From positions 23,325,058-23,389,057 of the forward strand of contig CM047814.1 in NCBI GenBank assembly GCA_026214975.1: 64,000 nt of DNA, in the 5' to 3' direction. The notes beneath the pieces are model-generated. The model saw only the letters and a list, made by a program, of their open reading frames with translations, ran no database searches and was not told the origin of the DNA. The stretch comes from Gentiana macrophylla. Taxonomy: Eukaryota > Streptophyta > Magnoliopsida > Gentianales > Gentianaceae. Position 1 is the stretch's first letter. The number at the start of each line of letters is the position of its first letter. This document shows positions 31,894-43,674 of the stretch, one piece after another. The position numbers were made by a program, and so were the translations under genes.

Positions 31894-32179
31894 CGATCCG
31901 ATTCAAATCTTTAGCAAGTTTACTGACAGATATGAGATTGTAATCTAATTTTGGAACAAATAGGACATCCTGTAGGCATATCTTATTAGTAAGTTGCACC
32001 TTACCAAAACCTTTTGCACTAGAGATAGATCCATCAATGAGCCTTAACATTGTGAATTTGGGGACATGGCTTAAGTTGAGTAATGAGATTTTTATTACCA
32101 CCATATGGGATGAGGCCCCAGAATCAACAATCCAGGTTTCATTACTAATAGATGAGTAGAATTTACTCAGACTTGGCAT
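31826..32179 (-). pseudogene. Copia C aspartic protease
   Basis: NETWIVDSGASSHMV keeps the DSG active site. QDVLFVPKLDYNLISVSKL follows, the normal protease to integrase spacer. It joins the integrase in a different frame. Confidence 0.85.
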
Positions 32180-32283
32180 GAGAGGCTATGTCGGTGAGAG
32201 TGACTACCTCTCTTTTGTTGAGTTAGGAAGGCTTTGAATGCAAGCAGTCGTGCATTCAACTTTGTTGTCATCTTCTTCCTCAC

Positions 32284-33191
32284 TTATGTGTCTTGCTCGA
32301 CTTTCCTTGGCGTGTCTTGAGGTTTTGGAGGAGAGTTAGGCTTGCCATGTAGTTTCCAGCAAGTGTCCTTGGTGTGATTTGTGCGTTTGCAGTGGTCACA
32401 GAACAGCTTTCCAGTTTTATCAGCAGGCTTCCTGTAAGCCTCAGTAGCCTCAGCGGGGTTCCTGACAGTCAGCAGGGTGGCACTCTCAGTAGGGTTGTCA
32501 GCAGGGGAGTTCAGTAGCATCACTTTCCTCCTGCTTTCCTCATGTTTGACCTCAGCAAACATGGATTTGAGATTTGGGAGAGGTTTAGTAGCCAGAATTC
32601 TACCTCTAACATCATCAAGAGTAGGATTCAGTCCAGTGAGGAACTTGAATACTCTCTTCTTTTCTATGATGTCTTTATACAGGGCAGCATCCTTGACATC
32701 ATTCCAGGAGTGAGTTTCCAACATATCTAGGTGTTGCCATGCCTTAGATAGTTGGTTGAAATATTGAGTCACAGACATATCTCCTTGTCTGCAGCTTTTG
32801 AATTTGAGCTTCAAGCTCATGAGACCTCGATGTATTGTCTTTCTTGGAGTAAAGATCCTGGCATTATCCCGCATCTCCTTTGCGGATCATACATCATAAA
32901 GTTCTCACTAATCTCTTTTGTCATTGATCTTGTGAGAATGTTCATGACTTGATTATTAGTAGTATCCCATGCTTCAAATCCTGGGTCATCTTCAAGCGAG
33001 GCGGAGTTTAGAGCCGGACAGTATCCCATCTTACCTTGTCCAGAGATGTACATTTTCATAGACCTTGACCACATCAAGTAGTTGTTGCCATCAAGTCTAT
33101 GATTAGTGTAAGATGAAGAGTCAAGGATCCTAGTCTGCTTTGAGGCACTGGGACTCAATCGAGGTGAGGAAGCTTGAGATAATGAAGACAT
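32284..33191 (-). pseudogene. Copia C gag
   Basis: It starts MSSLSQASSPRLSPSASKQT, with LDGNNYLMWSRSMKMYISGQ. After a frame change near 32830, FKSCRQGDMSVTQYFNQLSK continues. CDHCKRTNHTKDTC near 32385-32410 is an intact CCHC knuckle for RNA packaging. Confidence 0.85.
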
Positions 33192-33252
33192 TCTTGATTC
33201 AAAGAGGTATGAGAGTTTGCAGTGGATTCAGGAGTTTAACTCTCTGATACCA

Positions 33253-33563
33253 TGAAGAAAGTTTGAGAAAGTAAAAAATACTTGAGTAAACTTCAACTTA
33301 GTTTATTCATCATAAAAGAGTGAGTATAAATAGGTACAAGTAAGTGAGAAAGGTCCTAGTAGAGTATAAGCTAGGAGAGAGCAATTAATTACTAGAGTCG
33401 GCTAGTATTAATTGCTAGAGTTGTCTATTACCTAATAAGACAAAATAGAGTTACTTTATGACTTTATGACATATTAATTGTTTATTCAATACAATTAATA
33501 TGTCTTACAATTAATATGTCTCACAATTAATATGTTACACTAATGTAACGTAATATTTCCACA
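33253..33563 (-). repeat. Copia C 5' LTR
   Basis: 311 bp, adjoining the primer-binding site at 33242-33252. Confidence 0.9.
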
Positions 33564-33697
33564 GTTTTTGGTAAAAACTGGTCCATCTTCATTTTTTATC
33601 GTTTTCTGGCAAAAACGATTTTCTGCTTTTTTGTCTCGTTTTTTGGCAAAAACCACTCAGTCGTGTTGTTGATCTTATGTTTTTATTCTGAACAGAA

Positions 33698-34660
33698 ATG
33701 ACTGGAGTCACTGATGCGTCTGTGACAACTACTATTAGAACCACATCAACCACAAGTCTGAATCCACTTTTGGTTGATAATGTGTCTGCTGTGACACAAC
33801 CTGTTGTTACCATTGCAGGTACTTCTCATACTTCTCATGGAGAGAAACCAGAAAAGTTCAATGGTCTAAATTTCAAGCGTTGGCAGCAGAAGATGTTGTT
33901 CTATCTCACTACACTTGGACTAGCAAGGATGCTCACTGAAGAGAAACCAGTTGTGCCTCCTGAAAACACTGAGCACAGGGTGTTGTTTTGGTCAGTAGAG
34001 AGTTGAAAGCATAGTGATTTTCTATGCAAAAATTATATTTTGAATTATGTAGATAATAGTCTCAGATGGTGTTTATTCTATGTATGAAAGTGCAAAAACA
34101 CCGTGGCTTGCATTAGAGAAAAATATAAAATCAAGATGCAAAGCTAAGAAATTTATAGTGGGTAAATTTACGGACTATAAGATGGTCGATTCCAAAGCTC
34201 ATATGAAACAAGTTGAGAAATTACAAATCATTATATCCGAAATTTTAGAAGAAGATATGATGATAAGTGAGAATTTTCAAGTAGCTTTGTGTGATTGAGA
34301 AACTTCCTGAATCTTGGAGGGAGTATAAGAGTTATCTCAAACACAAGCGAAAGCAAATGTCAATGGAGGATCTGATTGTCCGACTCCGTATAGAGGAGGA
34401 CAATAAGGGCTCCGAAAGAAAATCTGTTGTGCAGGTTGGACAGGCCAAAGCTCATGTTGTTGAGGTAAAGAATCAGAAAAGGAAGAAATCTGGTCAATCT
34501 TCCAAGAAAAATGCTGAATGTTACAAGAAACCACAGACTGTGTACAAGTTCAATGGCAACTGTAACAATTGTGGAAAGTTTGGGCACCGTGCTGCTGAGT
34601 GCCGTTCAAAGAAGCCAATTCAGCCAAGGGCACATCTGGCTGAAACTGATGGTGATGAGG
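33698..34660 (+). pseudogene. Copia A gag
   Basis: Begins MTGVTDASVTTTIRTTSTTS, with EKFNGLNFKRWQQKMLFYLT, the copia gag start. After frame changes near 34000 and 34285 come YKMVDSKAHMKQVEKLQIII and LPESWREYKSYLKHKRKQMS. The knuckle CNNCGKFGHRAAEC near 34559-34600 is intact. Confidence 0.9.
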
Positions 34661-35019
34661 AAATGTTCTGCGCTGTGGTGTCAGAATGTAACTTTGTGGG
34701 GAATCCAAGGCAATGGTTTGTGGACACTGAAGCCACAAGACTTGTTTGTGCTGACCGGGCTGTGTTTTCAACTTACAAGGCTGGCACAGGGGACAAACTG
34801 TGGATGGGAAATTCATCAACTTCTCCAATTGCTGGATCAGGGACAGTGATTCTGAAGATGACTTCAGGAAAGAAGCTGACTTTGAATGATGTGCTGCATG
34901 TTCCTGAGATTCGTAGGAATCTCATTTCTGGTGACAAATTGAACAAGGCTGGTTTCAATTTGAATTTTGGTTCTGATAAGGTCATGCATTTTGACCAAGA
35001 ATGGTGTGTTTTTTGGTAG
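34661..35019 (+). pseudogene. Copia A aspartic protease with altered active site
   Basis: Still in frame with the gag end. QWFVDTEATRLVCADRAVFS shows DTE where the family has DSG, so the catalytic loop is damaged by substitution rather than frameshift. LNDVLHVPEIRRNLISG follows. The frame then shifts into the integrase near 35010. Confidence 0.85.
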
Positions 35020-35932
35020 GGGTTATTCCACCGAGGGTATGTTTAAGCTTAATGTAATGGCAATTATGCCAAAGAATGTTGTGCCCAATGAGGCTAATAA
35101 AATTGCATCCTCTTCCGCTTACTTGATTGAGACTTCTTGCTTATGGCACAATAGATTGGGACACGTAAATAATAAATCAATTCGACGGATGATGAACTTA
35201 GATTTATTACCTAATTTAAAATTTAATAATAATGAAAAATGCCATATATGTGTCGATGCTAAAATGACTAAGGCACCTTTTCCTTCCGTGGAAAGAAACA
35301 CCGAACCGTTAGATTTAATTCATACAGACTTGTGTGATTTAAAATTTGAACAAACGAGAGGCGGTAAAAAATACTTTGTAACTTTTATCGATGATTGTAC
35401 AAGATACTGTTATGTCTATTTGCTAAGTAGCAAAGATGAGACACTTGAGGCTTTTAAAAACTATAAGAATGAAGTTGAGAATCAACTTAGCAAACGAATC
35501 AAGAAGGTTCGTAGTGATAGAGGTGGTGAATATGATGCACCGTTTAATGAATTATGTTCAGACTCTGGCATTACCCATCAAACGACTGCACCGTATGCAC
35601 CTCAATCAAACGGTATTGCTGAACGCAAAAATCGTACTCTTAAGGAGATGATGAATGCTATGTTGATAAGTTCGGGTTTACCTCAGAACTTGTGGGGGGA
35701 AGCGATACTTTCCACCAATGTCATTCTTAATAGAGTTTTGTCTAAAAAAATGGATAAAACACCCTACGAGTTATGGAAAGGCTACAAGCCTAGCTACAAA
35801 TACTTGAAAGTGTGGGGGTGTTTAGCAAAGGTCGAAGTGCCTAAACCTAAACAAATAAAAATTGGGCCTAAAACAATAGATTGTATATTTATCGGTTATG
35901 CAAATAACAAGAGAGTGCACATAGATTTCTAG
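34967..35932 (+). pseudogene. Copia A integrase
   Basis: The longest open frame of the window (321 codons). [17 protein letters not shown] and [15 protein letters not shown] form the HHCC finger. [26 protein letters not shown] and [18 protein letters not shown] give the DDE triad. [20 protein letters not shown] is the C-terminal segment. The domain looks complete, though its upstream and downstream partners are out of frame. Confidence 0.95.
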
Positions 35933-36039
35933 TGCATAAATCGACAATCCGGATGTTCACGTGAATACAATCATGGAATCAAGAAATTCGTATTTTTGAG
36001 GATGTAGTTCCATGTAAAGAAAGAAGTCAAGAAAACACA

Positions 36040-37030
36040 AGCTTAAATAAGCGCCACATGAACCAACAAGTGAAACTACTCCGAAACCGAGGGTCCGTAA
36101 CCTCGTGGCGTAAACGGGCAAGGACTTCAACGTCTTTCGGTCCCGATTTTTTCACCTATATGGTAGAAAACGAACCAAGTACATATGCTCGGCTATGTCA
36201 AATCCGAAGCGCCGCTTACGGAAAGAAGCGATCAATAGTGAAATCGATTCCATTATGCAAAATCATACTTGGGAATTAGTAAATATCCCACCAGACATAA
36301 ACCTCTCGATGTAAGTGGATTTTTAAGAAAAAAATTCAAGGTGATGGATCGATCAATAAATATAAGGCCAGACTGGTAGCTAAAGGTTATCGTCAAAAAG
36401 AAGGTCTTGACTTCTTCGATACATATTCACCGGTTACTTGGATCACGTCGATACGAGTTCTTATCGCAATTGCTGTGGTAAATAATCTAGAAATACATCA
36501 AATGGATGTAAAGACTGCTTTCTTAAATGGTGAATTGGAAGAAGAAATCTATATGGAACAACCCGAGAGTTATGTGGTTCCAGGTCAAGAACACAAAGTA
36601 TGTCAATAAATTAACGAGTGCGATAAATGTGTTTATGTCAATAACACTTCCAATTCCTTTGTGATAGTATGTCTATATGTTGATGACATGTTAATCTTGG
36701 GTAGTACTCATGATATAATCATAAATACTAAGAAGATGTTAACAAGAAACTTCGATATGAAGGATATGGGAGTTGTAGATGTAATTTTGTGGTTTAAAAT
36801 CTCTAGAATGACGGATGGACTTGCATTGTCACAGTCTCATTATGTTGAGTCTGTTCTAAAAAGATTTAACGTATTTAATGAAAGTCTGATAAAAACTCCT
36901 ATTGACTTGACTATGCACTTAGTCAAAAATAAAGGAGAACTCGTGTCTCGGCTTAAAATATTCACAAATCATAGGTCATCGATGTACATAACCAATTGTG
37001 CTAGACCGGACTTAGCATGTCTTTGTAAAT
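36040..37030 (+). pseudogene. Copia A reverse transcriptase with internal deletion
   Basis: YKARLVAKGYRQKEGLDFFD, MDVKTAFLNGELEEEIYMEQ and the catalytic VCLYVDDMLILG are present. Between 36605 and 36620 the usual SLYGLKQAP-type segment is missing, and a stop (TAA at 36607) stands there. A further stop lies near 37030. Confidence 0.9.
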
Positions 37031-37059
37031 AAAGCGAAAGCAGATTTACAAGTAATCCA

Positions 37060-37641
37060 AGTGAGGATCATTGGAAAGCATTGAATAGAGTACTGAGGTA
37101 CTTAAAATTCACAATGAATCTTGGATTACGGTACACGAGATATCCAGCAGTATTAGAAGGATACTGTGATGCAAATTGGATATCTGACTCGAAAGAATCA
37201 AAGTCCACAAGTGGATATGTATGCACTATTGGTGGTGCTGTTGTGTCATGGAAATCCACAAAGCAAACTTGCATTGCTCGTTCCACTATGGAAGCTGAGT
37301 TCATTGCATTGGACAAGGCAGGAGAAGAAGCAGAATGGCTTCGTAATTTCCTCGAGGATATTCCATGCTGGACTAAGCCTATTGCTCCTATAAGCATACA
37401 TAGCGATAGTCAGTCGGCTATAAGCCGGGCACAAAATAGTATGTACAATGGTAAGTCAATACATATTCGTTGTAGACATAATACCATTAAACAACTGATC
37501 TCTAACGGCGTGATTTCCGTCGATTTTGTTAAATCGAAGGACAATCTTGCGGATCCGCTAACAAAAGGTTTACCTAGAGATCAAATGTCAAAATTGACAT
37601 ACGGAATGGGACTGAAGCCAATTACGACAGAAAATTTGTAA
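37060..37641 (+). pseudogene. Copia A RNase H
   Basis: The 186-codon frame has [59 protein letters not shown] and [20 protein letters not shown], with the acidic residues in place. [10 protein letters not shown] ends it. The domain itself is open throughout. Confidence 0.9.
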
Positions 37642-38176
37642 TCATAACCCCACCATGTTGACTGGAGATCCCAAGATCATGGTTCAAAGGGACAACTAAG
37701 TTATGAAGGTTCTTTGAACACTTACCCATTCTATGAATAAAAGTGTTATTTGTAAGATGTGTAAGGATAAGTGAAAACTTTTAATGTTTCCTATAGCTTG
37801 ATTAAATTCGAGTAGGGTATGGCAGAATACTCATGATAGGAGGTCACCTATGTAAGTGTGAAGTGGGGCCGCTTCTCTGAGAATTCAGTGGCTTGAAATC
37901 TCTAACGCACTTTCTGAAACCAGGGTGTTTCATGGCCAAAATGAGCACAACCATGAAAACCAATACGTGTTAAGGGAAATATTGTGTGAGTACTATTGTT
38001 TGGTTTTACATTAAAGGCTGAACGGTTCAAGACATAGTTCACTGATTAGCCGAGTAGATCCGATAGTATTTCACTAAGGCAGGTTCAAAGCCAGAAGCTA
38101 CCTCTCCTGATGCAATATTTTCTGTCAGAATATCTTCAGGGTCTGCATTTGCATTAATGTCCATTTTGTGGGGGAT
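37642..38176 (+). other. Copia A 3' untranslated region and polypurine tract
   Basis: Non-coding. It ends TTTTGTGGGGGA directly before the 3' LTR, which is the primer site for plus-strand synthesis. Confidence 0.75.
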
Positions 38177-38666
38177 TTTTGGAGAAATTGTCCATTAATG
38201 ACTTAGTGGGTTAGTTGTCACTTAGTGGTCATAAGTGCTAGTAGTGGCCATTATTGAGGGTTAGTGGCCTTAGGAGTGGGAGTTACTTTTTCCACCTATT
38301 TGGTAGAAATGTCACAACACAAGTTTTTCCAAATAATACTTTTTCCATCTCATATAGTAAGGTAGTTTGTTTTTTGTTGAAGAGATTCTGAAGCACCAAG
38401 AGTTCGTGGAGTTCAGAAGCTGAAGTACCTCAATTCTGAACAGGTAATTGGGTTATCCTGGGAGACAAGTGCTAAACCGTGGGTACTGCCGGAGCATAAT
38501 TGTCTTAAGGACATAGATTAGCTCGTCCCGGTTACATATCCTTGTTGTTTTTTTTCTTTCTGTTTTTCCTTTTTGTTTGTGTCAGTCCAGAATATAATAA
38601 AAAAATTCTTCATCTTTTCTTGTCTTTATTTTTTTACTTTCGCATTGTAATACTTTGGGTATAACA
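38177..38666 (+). repeat. Copia A 3' LTR
   Basis: 490 bp. It lacks the MITE (empty site at 38457-38464) and about 11 bp of the TATA region, reading CACCTATTTGGTAG where the 5' LTR has CACCTATATAAACC. Confidence 0.9.
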
Positions 38667-40020
38667 AACACAACATTTCCGTCATCTTGCTCTTAAGTCT
38701 TAAAGATATACATCTTAATTTGTTCTTGAGCGCCGCGGTGCAACCACCGGAAAAATCACCCAAATCAGCCAGATATCCACCACATAAACACAGTTATTTA
38801 CACCGGGAAATGGACATCTTCAACATTTTTCCGGATAGCTCTGAGATTTCCGGCGACCCAAAACCACCCTTTTTTAGTTTTCCGGTGGCCAAAAAACAGC
38901 CCAATTTTGGTTTTCTGGTTGAACCTTCAACAAGATCTTCATCTAGATCTTCCATTCTTCAACAAGATCTACATCTAGATCTCAAAGTTTTCAACAAGAT
39001 CTACATCTAGATATCCAAGTCTTCATCAAGATCTTCTTCTAGATCTAAAAGATTTTTCTCTAGATCTATAAGATCCTTATCAAGACCTCCATCCAATGGT
39101 TAGATCTCCACCTATTTTTTAGTTTTCCGGAATCCAAAACCGCCCATTTTTCGTTTTCCGACCGGCATTCATCAACATCAACAAATATCCAGAGCTGCAC
39201 TTCAAGTTTTTCATTGAGATAGTGCATTTAAAGGAGCAAAAACACACAATCCATAGAGCTTTTATCACCACACTCTTTGGATTTCCGGCCACCATCTCAC
39301 CGGAGGCATCACTATCGCCGACTCTCTACAACTCCTTGTTTGCAAACCGTACAAGTCTGTTGGGTGTCAGAGGACAGTTGGCGTTTTGCGTGAACAACGA
39401 GTCAGAATGGTACGATATGGTCGGTAGCAAGGACCGATCCTTGGAGCCCCACACTCCCGCCAAGAATGAGGCCGCAAGAATGGGGCCACCAAGAATGAGC
39501 TCGCCATATATGAGCTCACCAGAATGAGCTCGCCAGAATAAGATCACGAGAATGTGCTCGCCAGAATGAGCTTACCAGATATGAGCTCTCCTGATATGAG
39601 CTCTCCAGAATGAGCTCGCCCTTCTCAAGCCCTCCACTATGAGCTCGCCAGATATGAGTTCTCCAGATATGAGCTCACCAGAATGAGCTCACTAGAATGA
39701 GCTCTCCAGAATGAGCTTACCAAATATGACCTCTCCAGATATGAAATTGTGATTTACAAGTAGATGGGATGAGAATTGCAGAAGAGGGAAATTATTGGTA
39801 TGAATTTTGCAATAAGAATTGGTAGGATTTGGAGAACTTGAAAAGAAAAAGGGAAGTAGCAGCCAGGCTGGGTAGAAGCACCGAAAGCTCAATGGAGATG
39901 GCAGCCGGGAAACGACGATTTGCGGCCAATTTTTTTTGTTTTTTTGTTTTTGTTTTTGAAAAAACGGGTTAGGGTTTAGGGAAGAATTGGCACGACGAGA
40001 GAGAAAATTGACATGCTCTG
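38667..40020. repeat. Minisatellite-rich flank of copia A
   Basis: Older sequence interrupted by copia A. It contains an AGATCT-rich array at 38929-39075 (units near TTCAACAAGATCTACATCTA) and the GAGCTC array at 39478-39745. Frames of 101-107 codons on plus (38687-39010, 39222-39527) run into the repeats and show no domain. Confidence 0.5.
39478..39745. repeat. GAGCTC minisatellite, unit about 14-16 bp
   Basis: Roughly 18 units of CCAGAATGAGCTCGC or CCAGATATGAGCTCTC type, alternating irregularly. Confidence 0.9.
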
Positions 40021-40028
40021 CTACCATA

Positions 40029-40179
40029 TTATGATCAAGCACTTACCGTTGTACTAAAACCAATTGGTGTTAGTAAATGTGCTACTATATTTCCTTATAT
40101 TAATATTAGGATTCAACGCTTACCATTGTACTAAAACCAATCGGTGTTAGTAAATGCGCTACTATATTTCATTATATTA
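40029..40179. repeat. 77-bp tandem duplication
   Basis: The block TACTAAAACCAATTGGTGTT, TAGTAAATG and CTACTATATTTC occurs twice in a row. Confidence 0.8.
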
Positions 40180-40189
40180 CGCCCCCTCA

Positions 40190-40510
40190 AATGTGGGCCT
40201 ATAAGAAGGGAGAGAGACCCAACACCTGCTTGTTTTTTTTTGTTAGGGAAGTGTGGGCCTATAAGAAGATAGTGGGGCCCAACACTTGGTTTTTTTTGTT
40301 TTTAATTGTGCTGGAAGCGGGGCTTGAACTCGAGATCTCCTGCTCCGATATTATATCACGATTTAGAATAATCGTATTTCATTGATTGAATATGATCAGA
40401 AGAGTACAATATAAACAGGCTTGACTAACTTAGGGAACAAGCCGTAAGGGATAAATACTAAAATATTAATATACAAGAAGATAATTATTGGACTTATTTT
40501 AATATATCCT
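40190..40510 (-). repeat. LTR retrotransposon remnant
   Basis: Complement reading from 40510 starts TGTCGAGGATATATTAAAAT and ends before TATAATATCGGAGCAGG near 40345-40360, which resembles the TGGTATCGGAGC primer-binding site. A short internal stub with two copies of TGTGGGCCTATAAGAAG follows. No second LTR is visible. Confidence 0.4.
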
Positions 40511-40650
40511 CGACAGTCGTAAACAAGTCAATTTACTGTATGTTTTCGTAATTTATCGTGAAGGAAACCCAGTTGAAGAGTTAACCAAGACAGGGATAAT
40601 TAAAACGCTTAGGTTTAGCTAGCCCATCCACGGTGTCTACTTAAGTGAGG

Positions 40651-40824
40651 GGGAAATGATATGTGCACTCCTCTATGTGCACTTCAAAGTATCATTCCCT
40701 TGTTTATCACCGTTGATCTAAGGCAAGACCCATTGATAAAAATAGGCCCCAGAAAGATTAATATTGAAAAAGTGAGGGAGTGATATTTGGAGTGTACGTT
40801 GGAGAGTGGATATATCACCACCCT
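40651..40824. mobile_element. Inverted-repeat MITE
   Basis: The left arm contains GATATGTGCACTCCTC and GTATCATTCCC. The right arm carries the imperfect complement, GGGAGTGATATTTGGAGTG and GAGTGGATATATCACC. Arms are about 45 bp. Confidence 0.65.
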
Positions 40825-40869
40825 AGGTGAGGTTTATGGGTCAACCTGTCATTCCTAGTTTGTCATGCA

Positions 40870-41409
40870 CAAGGACGGAGCTGTGTAGTGGGTTAGGTTT
40901 GGCTAAGCCCACCCACCCCAGTCTCTTTATACCTATATAGAGGTTTAATTTTTGATAGTTCGTATTGACACAATTAAATTGTTAATTATATTTAAATTTG
41001 TGTAATCGTATTGTTAGAAGGTATCTTGTGATATCAATAAAACACACTTGAATTTATGTTTAATGTTTTATCCAGTCCACCCTACCCTTAAATTTTACTC
41101 GACACTACTCTATTTAATTAACACGTCTCATTTGATTACTCATATTAATTATCGAATGAATTTTTTTATTGTTATTTTATGAACTTTAAGAAAAAAATTG
41201 CATCATAAAATAACATTATAAATAATTTTATCCCACTCAAATAGAAAATCTTATGGGTATCGAGTAAGTTATATTGTTAAATTTTAAATGTCTAAGAAAA
41301 TTTCTTCATAAAATAACAATATAAAGAAATGCAACCCACCCGAATACTCATAAATAACAGTATAAGGAAATTGAGCCCACCCGAATGCAGATTTCTGGCT
41401 CCGTCCTTG
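40870..41409. mobile_element. hAT-like non-autonomous element
   Basis: CAAGGACGGAGC and its complement GCTCCGTCCTTG terminate it. GTCATGCA flanks it at 40862-40869 and 41410-41417. About 540 bp, no coding. Confidence 0.9.
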
Positions 41410-42774
41410 GTCATGCATGTTGAATTAAGATATTCTAGCCTGTCCACGGTAGAAGATTAATTGAACAGAGGGTTTTAATGTCTCGCAAATAAGTAGTAAC
41501 CAGATTAGGGAATTGCACTCGTACGTACAAAAAAAAAAAAATTAGGATTTGATGGTTGACAACGAATCAGATAACATCATGGATTGTGGGAGGCTAGTTA
41601 CTCATAGTTTGGGTAGTGCTTAGTGATGATTAGTTGATAGTTGGTTGGATTGTGTGTTCTGTGTGACCCTTGCTTTACAATTCTACATAAACATTGGTCA
41701 AGGACCACAACCTTATCCTTGTCCTTAGGTTTGTTGTGTTTGAACCGTTTTGAGTCTTCGTGGGATCGACCTTGCTCACGAATTGAGCTATACTATTGTT
41801 GACTTAGTCCGCTTGTTAGTGTAGTTGTGATGTTCGCGAACAACGAGGGGATGTTATAGCTCAGTATTAGCACAGTTTTATGCATAGAAATCAATCCAAG
41901 TGGATGAAGTCCTTCATTCTCAGAGGAATTCATCATCAAAACACGCAAAAATTCTGTTAGGAGGGTTGGTTGGTTGTTATAGCATTTATAACTACCTCTA
42001 CGCAATCCAGTATTTCCTATATAAGTCTAATTACTTAGCTAGTTTAGTGGTTGATTGATCCAATTATCATTTTTACTGAATGTAATCGAAGTTCTAAACT
42101 CTAAAGTTCAATAAAATTTTCTGAAGTTCTTGTTCTCTGTTTTTCTTCTTATGGTTTTGTTTCTTTGCTTCTGAGTTCCTTCTTCTTGAGTTCTTGAGTT
42201 GTAATCTCAAAAAATTCTTCGGTAATAGCCAAGTAGTAGGATAAAACTAGCATATCACATTTTCATAACTGAAGTATGACATGGTGGTCAGCGTAACAAT
42301 AATGCCATATGTGGATATGCTACGGTCTATCTGTTTACTAAGATAATCATAGATTATTAATCTGTGTATCCTTTATCGAGGAATATTCTCCCATGGCACA
42401 CCCAGAATAGGGTAATGTCAGATGTGGGAAACGATATAGAGGAGGTCTCCTGTCCAAAACGAAACCTTAGCTAAGAGAATCTCATGAAAAAACAGAAAAT
42501 AAGCAATCGCATCTCGCACCACAGCTGATCTATCCGTTGTCCCACAACTTCCGGTCGAATGTATAGGCAACAATCAAGTTCTCGCACTGTCGAATCATGA
42601 TCGACACTGGGAATGTCGAATTTCGCATGTACATTCGACTTTCGTAAGGTCGATTCTACTATGGTGCAAAGGTAGTGTGGTACACGATAGATCAGTTGTA
42701 GTAAAAATAAAGGCCACTGATCCGAAAACGCATTCGAATGCCCACTAGAGAAGTTAGGGTTAAAAATCTTCTTC
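41410..42774. other. Gene-free stretch with an LTR-like segment
   Basis: From about 41955 TGTTAGGAGGGTTGGTTGG, then CCTATATAAGTC near 42017 (TATA-like), looks like the start of a copia LTR, without a partner. CGAATTTCGCATG/CATTCGAC words near 42600 are weakly repeated. No gene is seen. Confidence 0.4.
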
Positions 42775-43218
42775 TGTTAGGAAAAACGAACCAAACAATA
42801 GCCCTTAACGACGGTAACATAAAATAACAAACGGAAGGAAAAAGACAAAACACCAAATTTACGTGGTTTCCGGCAATATGCCAACTAGTCCACGGGCGAA
42901 AGAGAAATATTACTAAAGAGGAGAAATACAAAAGATACAACTCTCCTAAAGCCTAAAACAATAGCCCAAATAGTTAAGGCAATTGAGAGTTTATCTTGAT
43001 TGGTACACAAATTGACACACAAATAAACAAAAGGCTAATGCCTATTTTATATCAAAAGTAAGTCGGCCAAATCTTGGAAATTGCCGATGTGGGAATAATT
43101 TGGTGTCAAGTATCAACAATGGGCTTTGGCCCATATATCTTAACAAATCTCCACCTTGGGACAAAGGTCATATTCAGAAATAATAATACTACTCTTTCTC
43201 CACAAACTTCAAAAGTCT

Positions 43219-43674
43219 TCAGATTGTGTCAAATAAGTCCAAGCGCTGCTTGAACTTAACAAATGGACGATGCTTCGTAATGTCTAATTCTGAACGAGAT
43301 GACATACGGATTGCAGAATTTCCAATAACTGTGGATCCTTGCAAAACATACAAACCACCAGACCTGCAAGCTTTCATAACAACAAGAGCACCTTTAATTA
43401 TCTTCAGAACTCCACCTTTAGCGGTGTACCTAAATCCAAGAGTCTCAAATGCGCCCAAAGAGATAAGATTTTTCTTCAAATCCGGAACATCTCTGACTTT
43501 CTTAAGTGTTCCGAAAACACCATCATGGGTCTTGATTCTAACCGTACCAATGCCAAAGAACCTAGCAAATCGCACTGCTGCTAACGAAACAACTCCACCT
43601 TGAATCGAATCATACGTGGAAAACCAATCCCTATTGGGACACATATGATACGTGCAACGTAATCCAAGATCCAT
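43219..43674 (-). pseudogene. Partial protease region of the gag-only element
   Basis: RCTYHMCPNRDWFSTYDSIQ, then VRDVPDLKKNLISLGAFETL and FRYTAKGGVLKIIKGALVVM, is the copia protease and its spacer. The residues before CTYHM are DLGLR or, in another frame, WILDYV, so the DSG loop is broken. The reading stops before any integrase finger. Confidence 0.85.

Larger units (their letters stand above)
28654..33563 (-). mobile_element. Ty1/copia retrotransposon C, nested in copia A, minus strand
   Basis: LTRs at 28654-28964 and 33253-33563 run TGAAGAAAG...TTCCACA on plus. The TSD is GTTTT (28649-28653 and 33564-33568). A polypurine tract (complement of CCCCCCCTC) adjoins the first LTR, and the complement of CTCTGATACCA at 33242-33252 is the standard initiator-Met primer-binding site. 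The LTRs differ at two of 311 positions by my reading, with no indel, so insertion is recent. Its coding region is nevertheless broken into about ten frames. Confidence 0.95.
27497..38666 (+). mobile_element. Ty1/copia retrotransposon A, full length, with nested insertions
   Basis: LTRs at 27497-28374 and 38177-38666 end TATAACA and are flanked by AACAC (27492-27496 and 38667-38671). A polypurine tract (GTGGGGGA) precedes the 3' LTR. gag, protease, integrase, reverse transcriptase and RNase H read on plus from 33698 to 37641. Without the MITE and copia C it is about 5.9 kb. Both LTRs have lost the second base of the terminal TG. Confidence 0.95.

Noticed and set aside
39965..39985. Telomere-like repeat (GGGTTAGGGTTTAGGG)
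   Set aside because: Only about two units; no interstitial telomere array.
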